64,000 nt of DNA. Source: DYIU01 sp038326775 (GTDB taxonomy: Bacteria; Actinomycetota; Geothermincolia; Fen-727; Anoxymicrobiaceae). The stretch is from contig JBBQKJ010000002.1 of assembly GCA_038326775.1 (NCBI GenBank), positions 62,001-126,000 on the forward strand, read 5' to 3'. Under the pieces are notes generated by a model. The model searched no databases. It worked only from the letters and a program-made list of their open reading frames with translations, and was not told the DNA's origin. Shown here in pieces: positions 8,356 to 16,155 of the stretch. Numbering within the stretch: the first letter of the stretch is position 1; each line of letters begins with the position of its first letter. Made by a program: the position numbers and the translations under genes.

Positions 8356-9222
8356 ATGGCCTACAACTTCTTCGAACTGAACCGCGAGGAGCAGTCCCTC
8401 CTTCCGGAGAACATGCGCGACTGGCTTCCGGAAGGAGACCTGGCGCTTTTCGTGATAGAAGCCGTAGAGCAGGTGGACCTCTCCGCCTTCTACGCCCCCT
8501 ACCGCTCCGACGGCTGGGGCGCAGTCCGTGCGAGCCCTCCTTGATGGTAGCGCTCATGATCTACTCCTCGTGCATGGGAGAACGTTCCTCTGAGCAAGAT
8601 CGAGAGTCCGTGCGGGCGTGACGCCGGCTTCCGGGTTATAGCCGGCAACCACGTCCCCGACCACTCAACCATGGCCCGCTTCCGCAAAGACCACGAGCAG
8701 AACATCTCAGGTTTCTTCGGCCAGGTGCTCGCCCTGTGCGCGCAGGCCGGGATCGTTTAGCCCGCCGTCATCGCGATCGACGGCACCAGGATAAAGGCAA
8801 GCGCAGCCTGGACGCCAACCGCTCTCATGCCTCTCTCACCAAGGAGTACGAGGAGTTGGCCAGGCGCATGCTCGAGGAGGCCGAGCGCGTCGATACCGAG
8901 GAGGACCGCATCTACGGCCCCGGGAAGGGGCGATGAGGTCCCAGAGGAGCTCAGGAAGGCCGGCGAGAAGCACCTTGGGCGCAACCCGCTTTCCCCCGAG
9001 GTGGTACGCGAGCACTTCCTGAAGGACAAGGCCAGGGTGACCTGCGCTGAGCGGGGCAAGACCGGTGGAGCCGTCTTCGGACAGTGGAAGGACGGGCGAA
9101 GGTTCTGCCGCTTCATGAGGCGGGGCCGCGAGACCTGTAGCGCCGAGTGGATCCTGATGTGTTCGACCCACACCTGCTCAAGTTATGGAGATTCGAGACG
9201 GCGCTCGCGAAAAACGGGTGAG
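8356..9222 (+). pseudogene. Decayed IS1182-family transposase
   Basis: The plus strand carries pieces of an IS1182-type transposase spread over all three frames. The intact start reads MAYNFFELNREEQSLLPENM and continues to DLSAFYAPYRSDGWG (8356-8515). Next frame: LMVALMIYSSCMGERSS (about 8542-8592). Then KIESPCGRDAGFRVIAGNH and PDHSTMARFRKDHEQ, ending at an internal stop (8758-8760), followed by AVIAIDGTRIKASA. Then DANRSHASLTKEYEELARRM in a further frame, and finally VFGQWKDGRRFCRFMRRG followed by LLKLWRFETALAKNG with a stop at 9220-9222. At least four frameshifts, one stop and loss of the central catalytic region make it non-functional. I could not define terminal inverted repeats. Gene order is otherwise intact, so this is an old insertion. 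Confidence 0.85.
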
Positions 9223-11190
9223 GGGGGGAATAACCTGTAATCCCGAGGTCGCAGCCACCTTCATGCCACGAATTGGCATCATAATCCGGGTCGGGGACTC
9301 TATTTGCCGAGTTGGCACGACAGGCTCTCGGGCCTTCAAAAGAGTCTCCGTCCTCAATCGCTGCTCCTTCGACCAACGTTTTTCTACCATTCCCCAGAAC
9401 TTTTTCAAGGCGTCGTAACCGTATTTATGGACGGGATCACTTAGTGGCAAATTGATATCGTTTTACAAAACAGGTCCATCCTGAGACCATCTTGTACTCT
9501 CGATGATTCGTCTTCGGGTCTGTGATGTCGGGCGCATCGCCCCTGGCCCTGCTTCTGGTTCATTTTCCACATGTTTAACAATCTTATCCACAATCGTTGA
9601 TTTACTCTTCTCTTTGATTCCAGTGCTGGCGTTGATCGGTAACCGTTTAATGTCTTCTTTGGCCTGCTCACACCGCAAGCCGATCACCCCACCTCGTTGA
9701 CCTTTCTCGCCATAACGCTCATTCCTTACAATATCTCTTTTTCTGCGCTCGTCCTCTGTTGAAGACGGTTTCCAGGATTATGGTTCTTCTGCGTCCTTAG
9801 TCCCCTTTACGTTCAGCTGGCATATACACCAACCTTACACTAGAGCTTCACCAAATCTTTCGCCAATTTTTCTCGCAGTATCTCTTTCTGGCAGACTTCA
9901 GAAGCAGGCGGCCTCGGCTACTTTGCGCAGTTCGCGCTGCAACTGTTTGTAATTGAACCGAAGTATCCAGTTTAAGAACCTGTCCAATGAATCAACAAAC
10001 GTTTATCAATTATTCAACAGGTTTTTCAATGCGGAACGCCTGTGGCTCTTCTTCTGTTTTTGCTCATCTGATCAATGCGCATTCCCATGATGACAGGTAG
10101 AGCGCTTCGCACTGTCCGGCGTCAACTATTCCTGAGTTCCCCCGCACAAGTGATTGGCTGCTGATCATTGCTGCTCCTTGATTCGACGGCGCAATCACGT
10201 CCGTTTTTGTGCTGGTCATAGGTCGCTCGGAGGGCTTTTCTTGCTGAGTCACTGATTTTCTGCAAATTCCCCCAAGCGATGCGGCCATTTTGGCCTTTTC
10301 CTCCACTCTCCAAGGATCAGGGTTGCTTCAACTTATTGGCCCTGTCTGAAACCAGGTTGAGATGGTCGAGAAGATAAACGATTCGACAGGCGATTGCCTG
10401 ACCTTCCTGCATTTCCCTTAGAGCCGTCTAAAGAGGACCACGAACGCGCTCAAGAGGCGTAACCAGGAGACCCGCACAAGCGACGAAGGTAGCCCGCCGC
10501 TTCTTCCCGAACGAGGCCTTCCTGGGCCCCCGCGCTCCCTTAAGCTCATAACCGGGCCCGCGATAGAGCCAGCAGGGGGCCGCAAGGTAAGCGCGTGGAC
10601 GTCTTGTTGAAGGGCTATGTCTTCGGTGAGAAGCGAGCGTGGCCCTTTTATGAGTACGGCAAACTGGCACTCGTTCCTCAGAAGAAGCATGACTAAAAGC
10701 AGCAAAAACGACACCCAGATCAACGACCGCGAGCTCTCCAGAGGCCTCCTGCGCGCTTAGAAACGACTGACGCGGGGTTAAGAAGCACACCCGCCGGCAT
10801 AAGACGCTTGAAGCGAGAGGAGGTGCCGCCTGAGCGATACCTTAAGGGACGGACGCTTCTTGACCCTCGCGCCCCTCGGGACTCCGGTCCGAAGCGTAAC
10901 AGACTGCATCACGTGACGTGGTCTTGAGACGTTCCAGGTCTTGGAAACTGGGAAGTACAGAACTTAGGCGGCACAACACGGACCAAGCCACTCCCTGGGG
11001 CTGCAAGAACTACAAGAGGCGCTCATATGGCCACCTGCAGCAGGAATATGCAGAAGCCATGAAGAAGCTAGTGCTGTACTCCCTTGCGTCTTATCAGAAA
11101 TGCTTGCTGACGACATCTGCCATAATCGTTCTAAGCCCATGGGGAAGCTTGAGGAAAGGTGGGCAATTGCTCTCACCTTATTCTTATTCT
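9223..11190. other. Gene-poor stretch with unrecognised coding-like fragments
   Basis: About 2 kb between the transposase fossil and khpB. No complete gene can be supported. On the minus strand, 9687 to 9178 is one frame broken by a single stop near 9463. It reads like protein (IGLRCEQAKEDIKRLP, STIVDKIVKHVENEPEAG, then DPVHKYGYDALKKFWGMVEK), but I do not recognise it. On the plus strand, 10591-10695 reads VDVLLKGYVFGEKRAWPFYE, ending at a stop. These look like remains of two or more decayed genes, perhaps mobile. Base composition is lower in GC than in neighbouring genes. Confidence 0.45.
9564..9592 (+). promoter_or_regulatory. Two direct DnaA-box-like sequences
   Basis: TTTTCCACA at 9564-9572 and a perfect TTATCCACA at 9584-9592, both on the plus strand, 11 bases apart. 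They lie in the gene-poor region about 6.4 kb from the predicted unwinding site. They may titrate DnaA or be chance matches in an AT-richer stretch. Confidence 0.4.
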
Positions 11191-11952
11191 TTATGTTTCA
11201 CGTGGAACATTCTGGTTTTCACTACCAGGATGTATCACTACACGGCGTTCCGCACCCTCTCCGTTGCTTTCCGTCCAAACACCATCCCTGTTTCGAAGAG
11301 ACATGTGAACAACCTTCCGCTCTGAAGCCGACATGGGCTGCAGTTCGACACTCTTCTTGAGAGAAATTGCTTTTGAAGCCATCTGCTCCGCCTCTTTTTC
11401 GAGCCTTACCTTCCTCCGTTTTTTGTACCCCTCGATGTCGATGACAATTCTCTTTGTGACTTCGTCGTTCCTTCGGCAGCCAATGTTAACCAAATACTGC
11501 AGCGCGTCCAGCGTGAGGCCGCCCTTTCCTATCAATATCGCCACGTCTTCTCCCCAGATATCGACAATTATGAGATCTTCGCGCTCGCGAGCCTCGACCC
11601 TTGCTTCTATCCCCATGATTCCCAGGATGTCGTTAACCATCATTGCAGGCTTTCCCGTGCTCTCAGGAGACATCGCCTCGCTTGTCTCCGCAGGCTCTAC
11701 TGGTTCTTTCTCAGTGGTTGGGACCACCGACTCAGGGGTGCTTTCCTTCTTGCTGATAACTTCCCATTCGCCAATCATCTCTACCGTGATTCGCGCCTCT
11801 TTTCCTCCAAGCCTCAGGAAGCTCTTCTGCGGCTCCTCAAGAATCTCTATGTGAACGTCGTCTCTCTCCAGCCCAAGCTCCTCGAGGGCCGTCTGGGTCG
11901 CCTCTTCAACGGTCTTTCCCGTGTACTCCCATGATTTCTCTTTCATCTTCAT
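11191..11952 (-). CDS. khpB: RNA-binding protein KhpB/Jag (Jag-N, KH, R3H)
   Basis: 253 residues. The protein binds RNA together with KhpA in Gram-positive bacteria and affects cell elongation and division. The N-terminal Jag domain reads WEYTGKTVEEATQTALEELG. An acidic linker of about 60 residues follows. The KH domain has VDIWGEDVAILIGKGGLTLDALQ with the GKGG loop, and the R3H end has SERKVVHMSLRNRDGVWTES and GEGAERRVVIHPG. ATG at 11952 with GAAGAGG just upstream begins MKMKEKSW. A longer frame reaching 12072 would overlap yidC and adds a non-conserved tail, so I reject it. It is last in the rpmH-rnpA-yidD-yidC-khpB block. Its final codons and stop overlap a parS site. Confidence 0.93.
   Translation of the reverse strand: MKMKEKSWEYTGKTVEEATQTALEELGLERDDVHIEILEEPQKSFLRLGGKEARITVEMIGEWEVISKKESTPESVVPTTEKEPVEPAETSEAMSPESTGKPAMMVNDILGIMGIEARVEAREREDLIIVDIWGEDVAILIGKGGLTLDALQYLVNIGCRRNDEVTKRIVIDIEGYKKRRKVRLEKEAEQMASKAISLKKSVELQPMSASERKVVHMSLRNRDGVWTESNGEGAERRVVIHPGSENQNVPRET
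11194..11209. promoter_or_regulatory. parS: parS site 2, embedded in the 3' end of khpB
   Basis: TGTTTCACGTGGAACA on the plus strand; read on the minus strand it is TGTTCCACGTGAAACA, an exact match to TGTTNCACGTGAAACA. It encodes the last residues of KhpB (V-P-R-E-T) and abuts the TAA stop. ParB acting from here would be about 4.8 kb from the predicted unwinding site. Confidence 0.9.
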
Positions 11953-11989
11953 ACCTCTTCTCTGGCGGGCAGAAACGGCTTGGAGCGCC

Positions 11990-13102
11990 CTATTTCTTGA
12001 CGGAACCCTTCTTCTTTGCAGGATAGTTCTTGGCGGAGGCGGTTTTCCCGCCGGTCTTGGCGACGGGTTCATCGCCTGGCTTCCCGCCGGGTTTCGCGGC
12101 GGACCCTTTCTTCCCGGAGGAAGAACCGGCTTCGCCCCCGGCCTGCTGCTTCTTAGCCTGTGGCTTCTTGGCCTCCGTCTCTTTCCCCGCTTTCACAGCG
12201 CGCGCAGCCGGTGCTGTAGAAGTGTCGCCCTTCGCCTGCTTCGGCTCGGCAGATTTCTTCTTTGTCGGTACCGCAACAGGCTTTGACCTCAGCCTGACCG
12301 CAAACAGGATCTTCGTCCCTGTGTCCATGGACTTCAGGTACAACCTCTTGTGCAGTTTCGCCTCTTCGCCCATCTTGCGGATCTCGGCCAACTTCACATC
12401 GTAGAAGCCTTCGTGTTCGAGCTGTATGTACTGCTGGACCATTGTGAAGATGTTCGTCACGATGATGTAGATTGTGACGCCTGCGGGCAGGATCCATGCG
12501 AAGACGCCCATGAGGACCGGCATCATGGCCATCATCTTTGCCTGCTTCGGGTCGGAGGTCATCATCTTGGCGGAGACGTAACCGGTCGCCACAGTGAGGA
12601 GTATCAGGATTATTACCTGGGCATAGCCCCCCTGGTTCCATATCTTGGCCCCGGTAAGGTTTATCTGCATGCCAAGGAAGTTAAGGTTCGGGTTCGCCCC
12701 TATGATACTGACGTACTTTGACTTGGCCGGGTTCGCCAGGGAGTGAAGTACGTCGAAGACGGCGAACATGATGGGTAGCTGGAGCAGGAGCGGCAGGCAG
12801 CCTCCCAGTGGGCTGACCTTGTTCTCCTTGTACAGCTTCATCATCTCCTGGCCCTGCTTCTCGCGGTCGTCCTTGTACTTCTTCTGGATCTCCTTGAGCT
12901 GAGGCTGGAGCTTCTGCATGGCGACCATGGACTTGGTCTGCTTTATCGAGAGGGGAAGGATGACCAACCGCATAATGAAAGTCAGAAGGATGATGGCGAC
13001 ACCGTAGTTGCCGCCGGTCACCGCGGCGATCCAGTGCAGCAAGTACGCGAACGCCTTGCTCAGCCATTCAAGTCCGGGAATCGTGAAAGCAAACATCAAC
13101 AC
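11990..13102 (-). CDS. yidC: Membrane protein insertase YidC/OxaI family
   Basis: 370 residues. It inserts and folds inner-membrane proteins, alone or with Sec. It is the short Gram-positive form: no large outside domain, only a brief N-terminal stretch, then the conserved core. The core has five hydrophobic segments, with VAIILLTFIMRLVILPLSIK (carrying the groove arginine), GCLPLLLQLPIMFAVFDVL and a later VLMGVFAWILPAGVTIYIIV. The C-terminal 110 residues are a cytosolic tail rich in Lys, Ala and Gly that could touch ribosomes. It ends 37 bases before khpB and starts 21 bases after yidD. I see no lipobox, so unlike some Firmicute homologs it is not predicted to be a lipoprotein. Confidence 0.93.
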   Translation of the reverse strand: MLMFAFTIPGLEWLSKAFAYLLHWIAAVTGGNYGVAIILLTFIMRLVILPLSIKQTKSMVAMQKLQPQLKEIQKKYKDDREKQGQEMMKLYKENKVSPLGGCLPLLLQLPIMFAVFDVLHSLANPAKSKYVSIIGANPNLNFLGMQINLTGAKIWNQGGYAQVIILILLTVATGYVSAKMMTSDPKQAKMMAMMPVLMGVFAWILPAGVTIYIIVTNIFTMVQQYIQLEHEGFYDVKLAEIRKMGEEAKLHKRLYLKSMDTGTKILFAVRLRSKPVAVPTKKKSAEPKQAKGDTSTAPAARAVKAGKETEAKKPQAKKQQAGGEAGSSSGKKGSAAKPGGKPGDEPVAKTGGKTASAKNYPAKKKGSVKK

Positions 13103-13123
13103 ACTTCCGTCCGGTCTATCCCA

Positions 13124-13357
13124 TCATGGCGGGTCGTAACCCCCGCTCGCGAAGGGGTTGCATCTCAGTATCCTGTAGCAACCTTTGAGCGAGCCTTTTG
13201 CCACACCGTACTTCAATACGGCCATCTCGAAATACTCCGAGCAAGACGGGTAGTACCGGCAGCGCGGCTTGAGTGCGGGGGAGATTGCCCGCCTGTACAA
13301 AAACACGGGAAAAAGGGCTATCTTCCTCCACCTTTTTAATCTGTTTTCATCTCGCAA
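13124..13357 (-). CDS. yidD: Membrane protein insertion efficiency factor YidD
   Basis: 77 residues from a TTG at 13357, preceded by GAGG. It is a small membrane-associated protein that aids YidC-dependent insertion. The family signature is clear: LFPVFLYRRAISPALKPRCR, then YYPSCSEYFEMAVLKYG, then KGCYRILRCNPFASGGYDPP, with the conserved Cys residues. An ATG at 13435 in the same frame would overlap rnpA by 100 bases and add a sequence absent from the family, so the TTG start is preferred. It overlaps the end of rnpA by 22 bases. Confidence 0.88.
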   Translation of the reverse strand: MRDENRLKRWRKIALFPVFLYRRAISPALKPRCRYYPSCSEYFEMAVLKYGVAKGSLKGCYRILRCNPFASGGYDPP

Positions 13358-13734
13358 TTCGAATACCTCGACAGGATTGAGCTGATCTCGGATACCAAAA
13401 ACTGGTAATTCGCGCTCTCCGCCCCGGGGCGGCACTCCACCAGGTAACTGTTGCCCGGTTCAAGGAGATGCCGCATCTCGACGATACACCCCCGCACGCG
13501 GCGCCTGGCCAGGTTGCGCTCTACGGCTTTTCCAAACCCCCTGCCTGTTATAACCCCCGCACGCGGCGCCTCCGCCCCTTCGTTTGCGTTAGGGGAAACC
13601 CAGGCGAACACCACCCTGCCTCGAGAGAAACTGCCGCTTCTTCTAAGCGACCGAATCTCCTGCGAGCTCTTTATCCACAAGATCCCGGGTTGTTCCCTGC
13701 GGGTCGTCCGAGTGTCGGAGCAGGCCCGCCTCAT
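13336..13734 (-). CDS. rnpA: Ribonuclease P protein component
   Basis: 132 residues. It is the protein subunit that helps the RNase P RNA cut tRNA 5' leaders. The basic family signature VERNLARRRVRGCIVEM is present near residue 75-90, preceded by GVITGRGFGKA. ATG at 13734 overlaps the rpmH stop as ATGA, which suggests coupled translation. An internal TTG at about 13674 (WIKSSQEIRSLRRSGSF) would give a length closer to the usual 110-120 residues and is a fair alternative. The reverse strand of the 5' part contains a perfect TTATCCACA DnaA box at 13671-13679. Confidence 0.9.
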   Translation of the reverse strand: MRRACSDTRTTRREQPGILWIKSSQEIRSLRRSGSFSRGRVVFAWVSPNANEGAEAPRAGVITGRGFGKAVERNLARRRVRGCIVEMRHLLEPGNSYLVECRPGAESANYQFLVSEISSILSRYSNCEMKTD

Positions 13735-13865
13735 GCGCTCAGCCGAGCCCGACCTTTGTCTCTCCTGCGTTTCAGCACCCTTCGCCCGGCCCTGGTGCTC
13801 ATGCGCTTTCGGAAGCCGTGCTCTCGTTTTCTTTTTCTTACTTTCGGCTGATAGGTTCTTTTCAA
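13731..13865 (-). CDS. rpmH: Ribosomal protein bL34
   Basis: 44 residues, easily missed because of its size and TTG start. It begins MKRTYQPKVRKRKREHGF, continues RKRMSTRAGRRVLKRRR and ends KGRARLSA, a textbook L34. TTG at 13865 follows GAGGAAGG at a good spacing. The stop overlaps the rnpA start (ATGA). A strong promoter lies upstream at 13911-13938, and the leader can form a hairpin (CCTGC/GCAGG, 13892-13907). rpmH-rnpA next to dnaA is the classic origin layout. Confidence 0.97.
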   Translation of the reverse strand: MKRTYQPKVRKRKREHGFRKRMSTRAGRRVLKRRRDKGRARLSA

Positions 13866-13910
13866 AAGGGCCTTCCTCGCACGTCTGAGTCCCTGCGGAA
13901 TAGCAGGCTA

Positions 13911-13938
13911 ATTATACTTGACGGCCCTGCGTTGTCAA
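13911..13938 (-). promoter_or_regulatory. Promoter of the rpmH-rnpA-yidD-yidC-khpB operon
   Basis: On the minus strand TTGACA (13938-13933) is followed by 16 bases and a perfect TATAAT (13916-13911). Both hexamers match the sigma70 consensus exactly. The transcript would begin about 40 bases before the rpmH TTG. Confidence 0.8.
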
Positions 13939-14098
13939 AAAGGCCGGGCGCCCGGCCCATCGGCACGATGACCCGAAGGGGCTTCGCTGGGCTCCGGGTC
14001 CCGGCCTTGTGTGCTCTGTCCCGGCTGTCCACCTCTCGGGTGTTGGAACGCTTATGCCGCCCATAGGCAAGATTTATCGAGCAACATCAAGAAGCGTA

Positions 14099-14128
14099 TT
14101 GCATTGCCGGGAGAGGCCTTGCTATAAT
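14099..14128 (+). promoter_or_regulatory. Putative dnaA promoter
   Basis: TTGCAT at 14099-14104, an 18-base spacer, and TATAAT at 14123-14128, facing dnaA. The predicted 5' leader is about 270 bases and contains the upstream DnaA boxes, which fits self-control of dnaA by DnaA. This is inferred from position only. Confidence 0.6.
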
Positions 14129-14180
14129 CCATCGCGGAAGACCCGGGTCAGCACCCCGGGCCTTTGTTGTCTCGGAGGCT

Positions 14181-14314
14181 TTTTCCACAATTGTGGAAGC
14201 CGCTGTTAATAACCTGGGGTTTTTGTTGATGTCCTTCGGGGTGTCGGGTTTTTCGGCTCCTCGCGGGGCGCATGGTCGGGTTCCTGGAGATGTTGTCCAC
14301 AAGGATGTGGAAAA
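14181..14314. promoter_or_regulatory. DnaA-box cluster upstream of dnaA
   Basis: TTTTCCACA at 14181-14189 forms part of a palindrome (TTCCACAATTGTGGAA). TTGTCCACA is at 14293-14301, and TGTGGAAAA at 14306-14314 is TTTTCCACA on the minus strand. The last two face each other. They lie between the predicted dnaA promoter and the dnaA start. The whole rpmH-dnaA gap (13866-14401) holds only these boxes and the two divergent promoters. Confidence 0.65.
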
Positions 14315-14401
14315 CGTGTTGATGCCTATGCCAGGCCAGAGCGACTGGTTTCTTCCGAAAATGTCCTTCTTCGTTTGATTGTACCCAGGGGAAGGTGTGT
14401 C

Positions 14402-15787
14402 ATGGAGCAGCAGACAGTGGCAGAAGAGGATGGCCAACAAAGCGTGGAGGGGGTCTGGCGGGAGGCCCTTGAACAACTGAAGAACGAGGTCCCCCAACCG
14501 TACTACGATTCGATGATATCCCCGTTGCGGCCGTTGTCGTTAGAGGGCGATGCCTATACCCTCGGGGTTCCCAACTCCTTCATGAAGGAGATAATCTCCT
14601 CTCGCTACTCCGAGCAGTTATCGAGAGCCCTCTCCGGCGTTCTGGGCAGGCCGATCGTGGTGGTCCTGACGGTTTCGAGTTCCGCCCATATGGTCCAGTC
14701 GATCGTGGAAAGATCCTCTGGTGGTGTCGAGAGTGGTGACGAGGGCCCGCAAGAGCCGCCGCCGAGGAAGAGGTACACCTTCGATACCTTCGTGGTGGGT
14801 GACTCCAACAAGTTCGCCTACAACGCCGCCCTGATGGTCGCCGAGGCTCCCGGTCACAACTACAACCCTCTCTTCATCTATGGGGGAACCGGCCTCGGAA
14901 AGACCCACCTTCTTTACGCCATCCGTGATTACGCCGAGTGCATGAGCCCCAACATCAAGGTCAACTACGTCCAGACATCGAGGTTCATCGATGAGTTCAT
15001 AGCCACCATGACCCTGAAGCGCGACAGGGCGACTTTCGACCGGAAGTACATCGACAACAAGATCGTCCTTTTCGACGACATCCAGGCCCTGAGTGGAACC
15101 GACGCCACACAGAACAAGTTCTTCGACATATTCAACCTGCTCTACAGCTCGAACAGCCACATCGTGCTGTCGAGCGACCGGCCGCCCAGCGAGATACCCC
15201 AGTTGTCCGACCGCATCCGCTCCCGTTTCGAGGGCGGCCTGATGATCGACGTCGTCCCTCCCGACCTGGAGACCCGCCTCGCCATCCTCCGCATGAAGGC
15301 GCGCCTTGAGAAGGTGGAGGTTCCCAACGAAGCCCTTGTTTTCATCGCCTCCAAGGTTAAAGACAACATCCGCACGCTCGAGGGCCTGCTCAACCGTGTC
15401 ATAGGGTATGCCCAGTTGTACGGCACCCGCATCAACCTCTCGATGGTTCAGGAAGTCCTCAAGAACCAGGTCGTTCCTTCCGGCCAGTCCAAAGCGCCGT
15501 CTCTCGACCTCATAGAGCAGGTGGTGTCTACCTACTACAACATCTCGGTCGCCGACCTTACCGGCAAGTCCCGCTGTACGCCCCTTGTGCACGCCCGCCA
15601 GGTCGCCATGTATCTCTGTAGAGACATGACCGACGGAACCCTTATGGCTATCGGCCGTCATTTCGGCGGCCGGGACCACACCACCGTCCTCCATTCCTGT
15701 CGCAAGATAGAGTCGCTTATCAAGGAGGAGAGAGAGGTCTTCCGGGAAGTCACGGAGTTGACCGACACCATGAACAAGTCTATCTAG
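14402..15787 (+). CDS. dnaA: Chromosomal replication initiator DnaA
   Basis: 461 residues. It binds DnaA boxes and melts the origin. Domain I is at about 15-85 (WREALEQLKNEVPQPYYDSM), with a short Glu/Ser-rich linker to about 118. The AAA+ domain starts at YTFDTFVVGDSNKFAYNAAL, with Walker A IYGGTGLGKTHLLYAI, Walker B IVLFDDIQAL and sensor SDRIRSRFEGGL. The DNA-binding domain IV contains the signature MAIGRHFGGRDHTTVLHSCRK. ATG at 14402 sits after AGGGGAAGG. A TTG nine codons upstream is open but lies in front of that ribosome site, so it is not the start. The linker is short compared with most Actinomycetota DnaA proteins. Confidence 0.97.
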   Translation: MEQQTVAEEDGQQSVEGVWREALEQLKNEVPQPYYDSMISPLRPLSLEGDAYTLGVPNSFMKEIISSRYSEQLSRALSGVLGRPIVVVLTVSSSAHMVQSIVERSSGGVESGDEGPQEPPPRKRYTFDTFVVGDSNKFAYNAALMVAEAPGHNYNPLFIYGGTGLGKTHLLYAIRDYAECMSPNIKVNYVQTSRFIDEFIATMTLKRDRATFDRKYIDNKIVLFDDIQALSGTDATQNKFFDIFNLLYSSNSHIVLSSDRPPSEIPQLSDRIRSRFEGGLMIDVVPPDLETRLAILRMKARLEKVEVPNEALVFIASKVKDNIRTLEGLLNRVIGYAQLYGTRINLSMVQEVLKNQVVPSGQSKAPSLDLIEQVVSTYYNISVADLTGKSRCTPLVHARQVAMYLCRDMTDGTLMAIGRHFGGRDHTTVLHSCRKIESLIKEEREVFREVTELTDTMNKSI

Positions 15788-16155
15788 GGTGCCTCTCTTC
15801 TTTTCAACGAGTGTTTACTTCAGGGTGGAAAACGGGTTGAAACAGGCGGTTTTTTGTGTTTGCTATCAACAATCTTTCAACCGGAGGCGGGGTTGCGTTA
15901 GCCCTCCCAATCCGGCGGTTGTGTAAGCCGGGCCGTTTTTCCACCCTGTTTACAGAACCGCAAAAAGCCGCCTCTGCCCACGGGGAAGCCAACAGGGGCG
16001 AGTTGTCCACGTTTGAACATTCCTTACTACTACTACTGGTAATATTAATAAATAGAAGAGAACGGCGTCGGATGTTCACTGTGAAGGAAACCGCCGGTTT
16101 TGATATATAATCTTGGCGACCGGTTTGGAGAGTGCTAACCAGGGGGAGTGGCTAG
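15788..16155. other. oriC: oriC: dnaA-dnaN intergenic region
   Basis: 368 bases without a gene between dnaA and dnaN. It contains weak DnaA-box-like repeats (GGTGGAAAA at 15824-15832, TTTTCCACC at 15937-15945), several TTGAAAC/TTTCAACC near-repeats around 15836-15885, and a box plus trinucleotide run plus AT-rich tract at 16003-16056. A TATAAT at 16106-16111 may be the dnaN -10 box, though no clear -35 is visible. Together with the reversal of gene direction near this point, this is the most likely replication origin. Confidence 0.85.
16003..16056. promoter_or_regulatory. Candidate DnaA-trio / unwinding element of oriC
   Basis: TTGTCCACG (DnaA box, 16003-16011) is followed by 12 bases, then TTA-CTA-CTA-CTA-CTG at 16024-16038, then the AT-rich tract AATATTAATAAATAGA at 16041-16056. 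On the opposite strand the triplets read TAG/TAA, the DnaA-trio motif described for the basal unwinding system of bacterial origins. Order and spacing (box, short spacer, trios, AT-rich) match that model. Confidence 0.75.

Noticed and set aside
10905..10920. A third CACGTG core near 10,909 as a parS site
   Set aside because: Only the central six bases match; the arms do not follow the TGTTnCAC/GTGAAACA pattern.
10918..11325. A 135-residue plus-strand frame crossing the end of khpB
   Set aside because: It overlaps the conserved khpB C-terminus and parS and has no recognisable domain.
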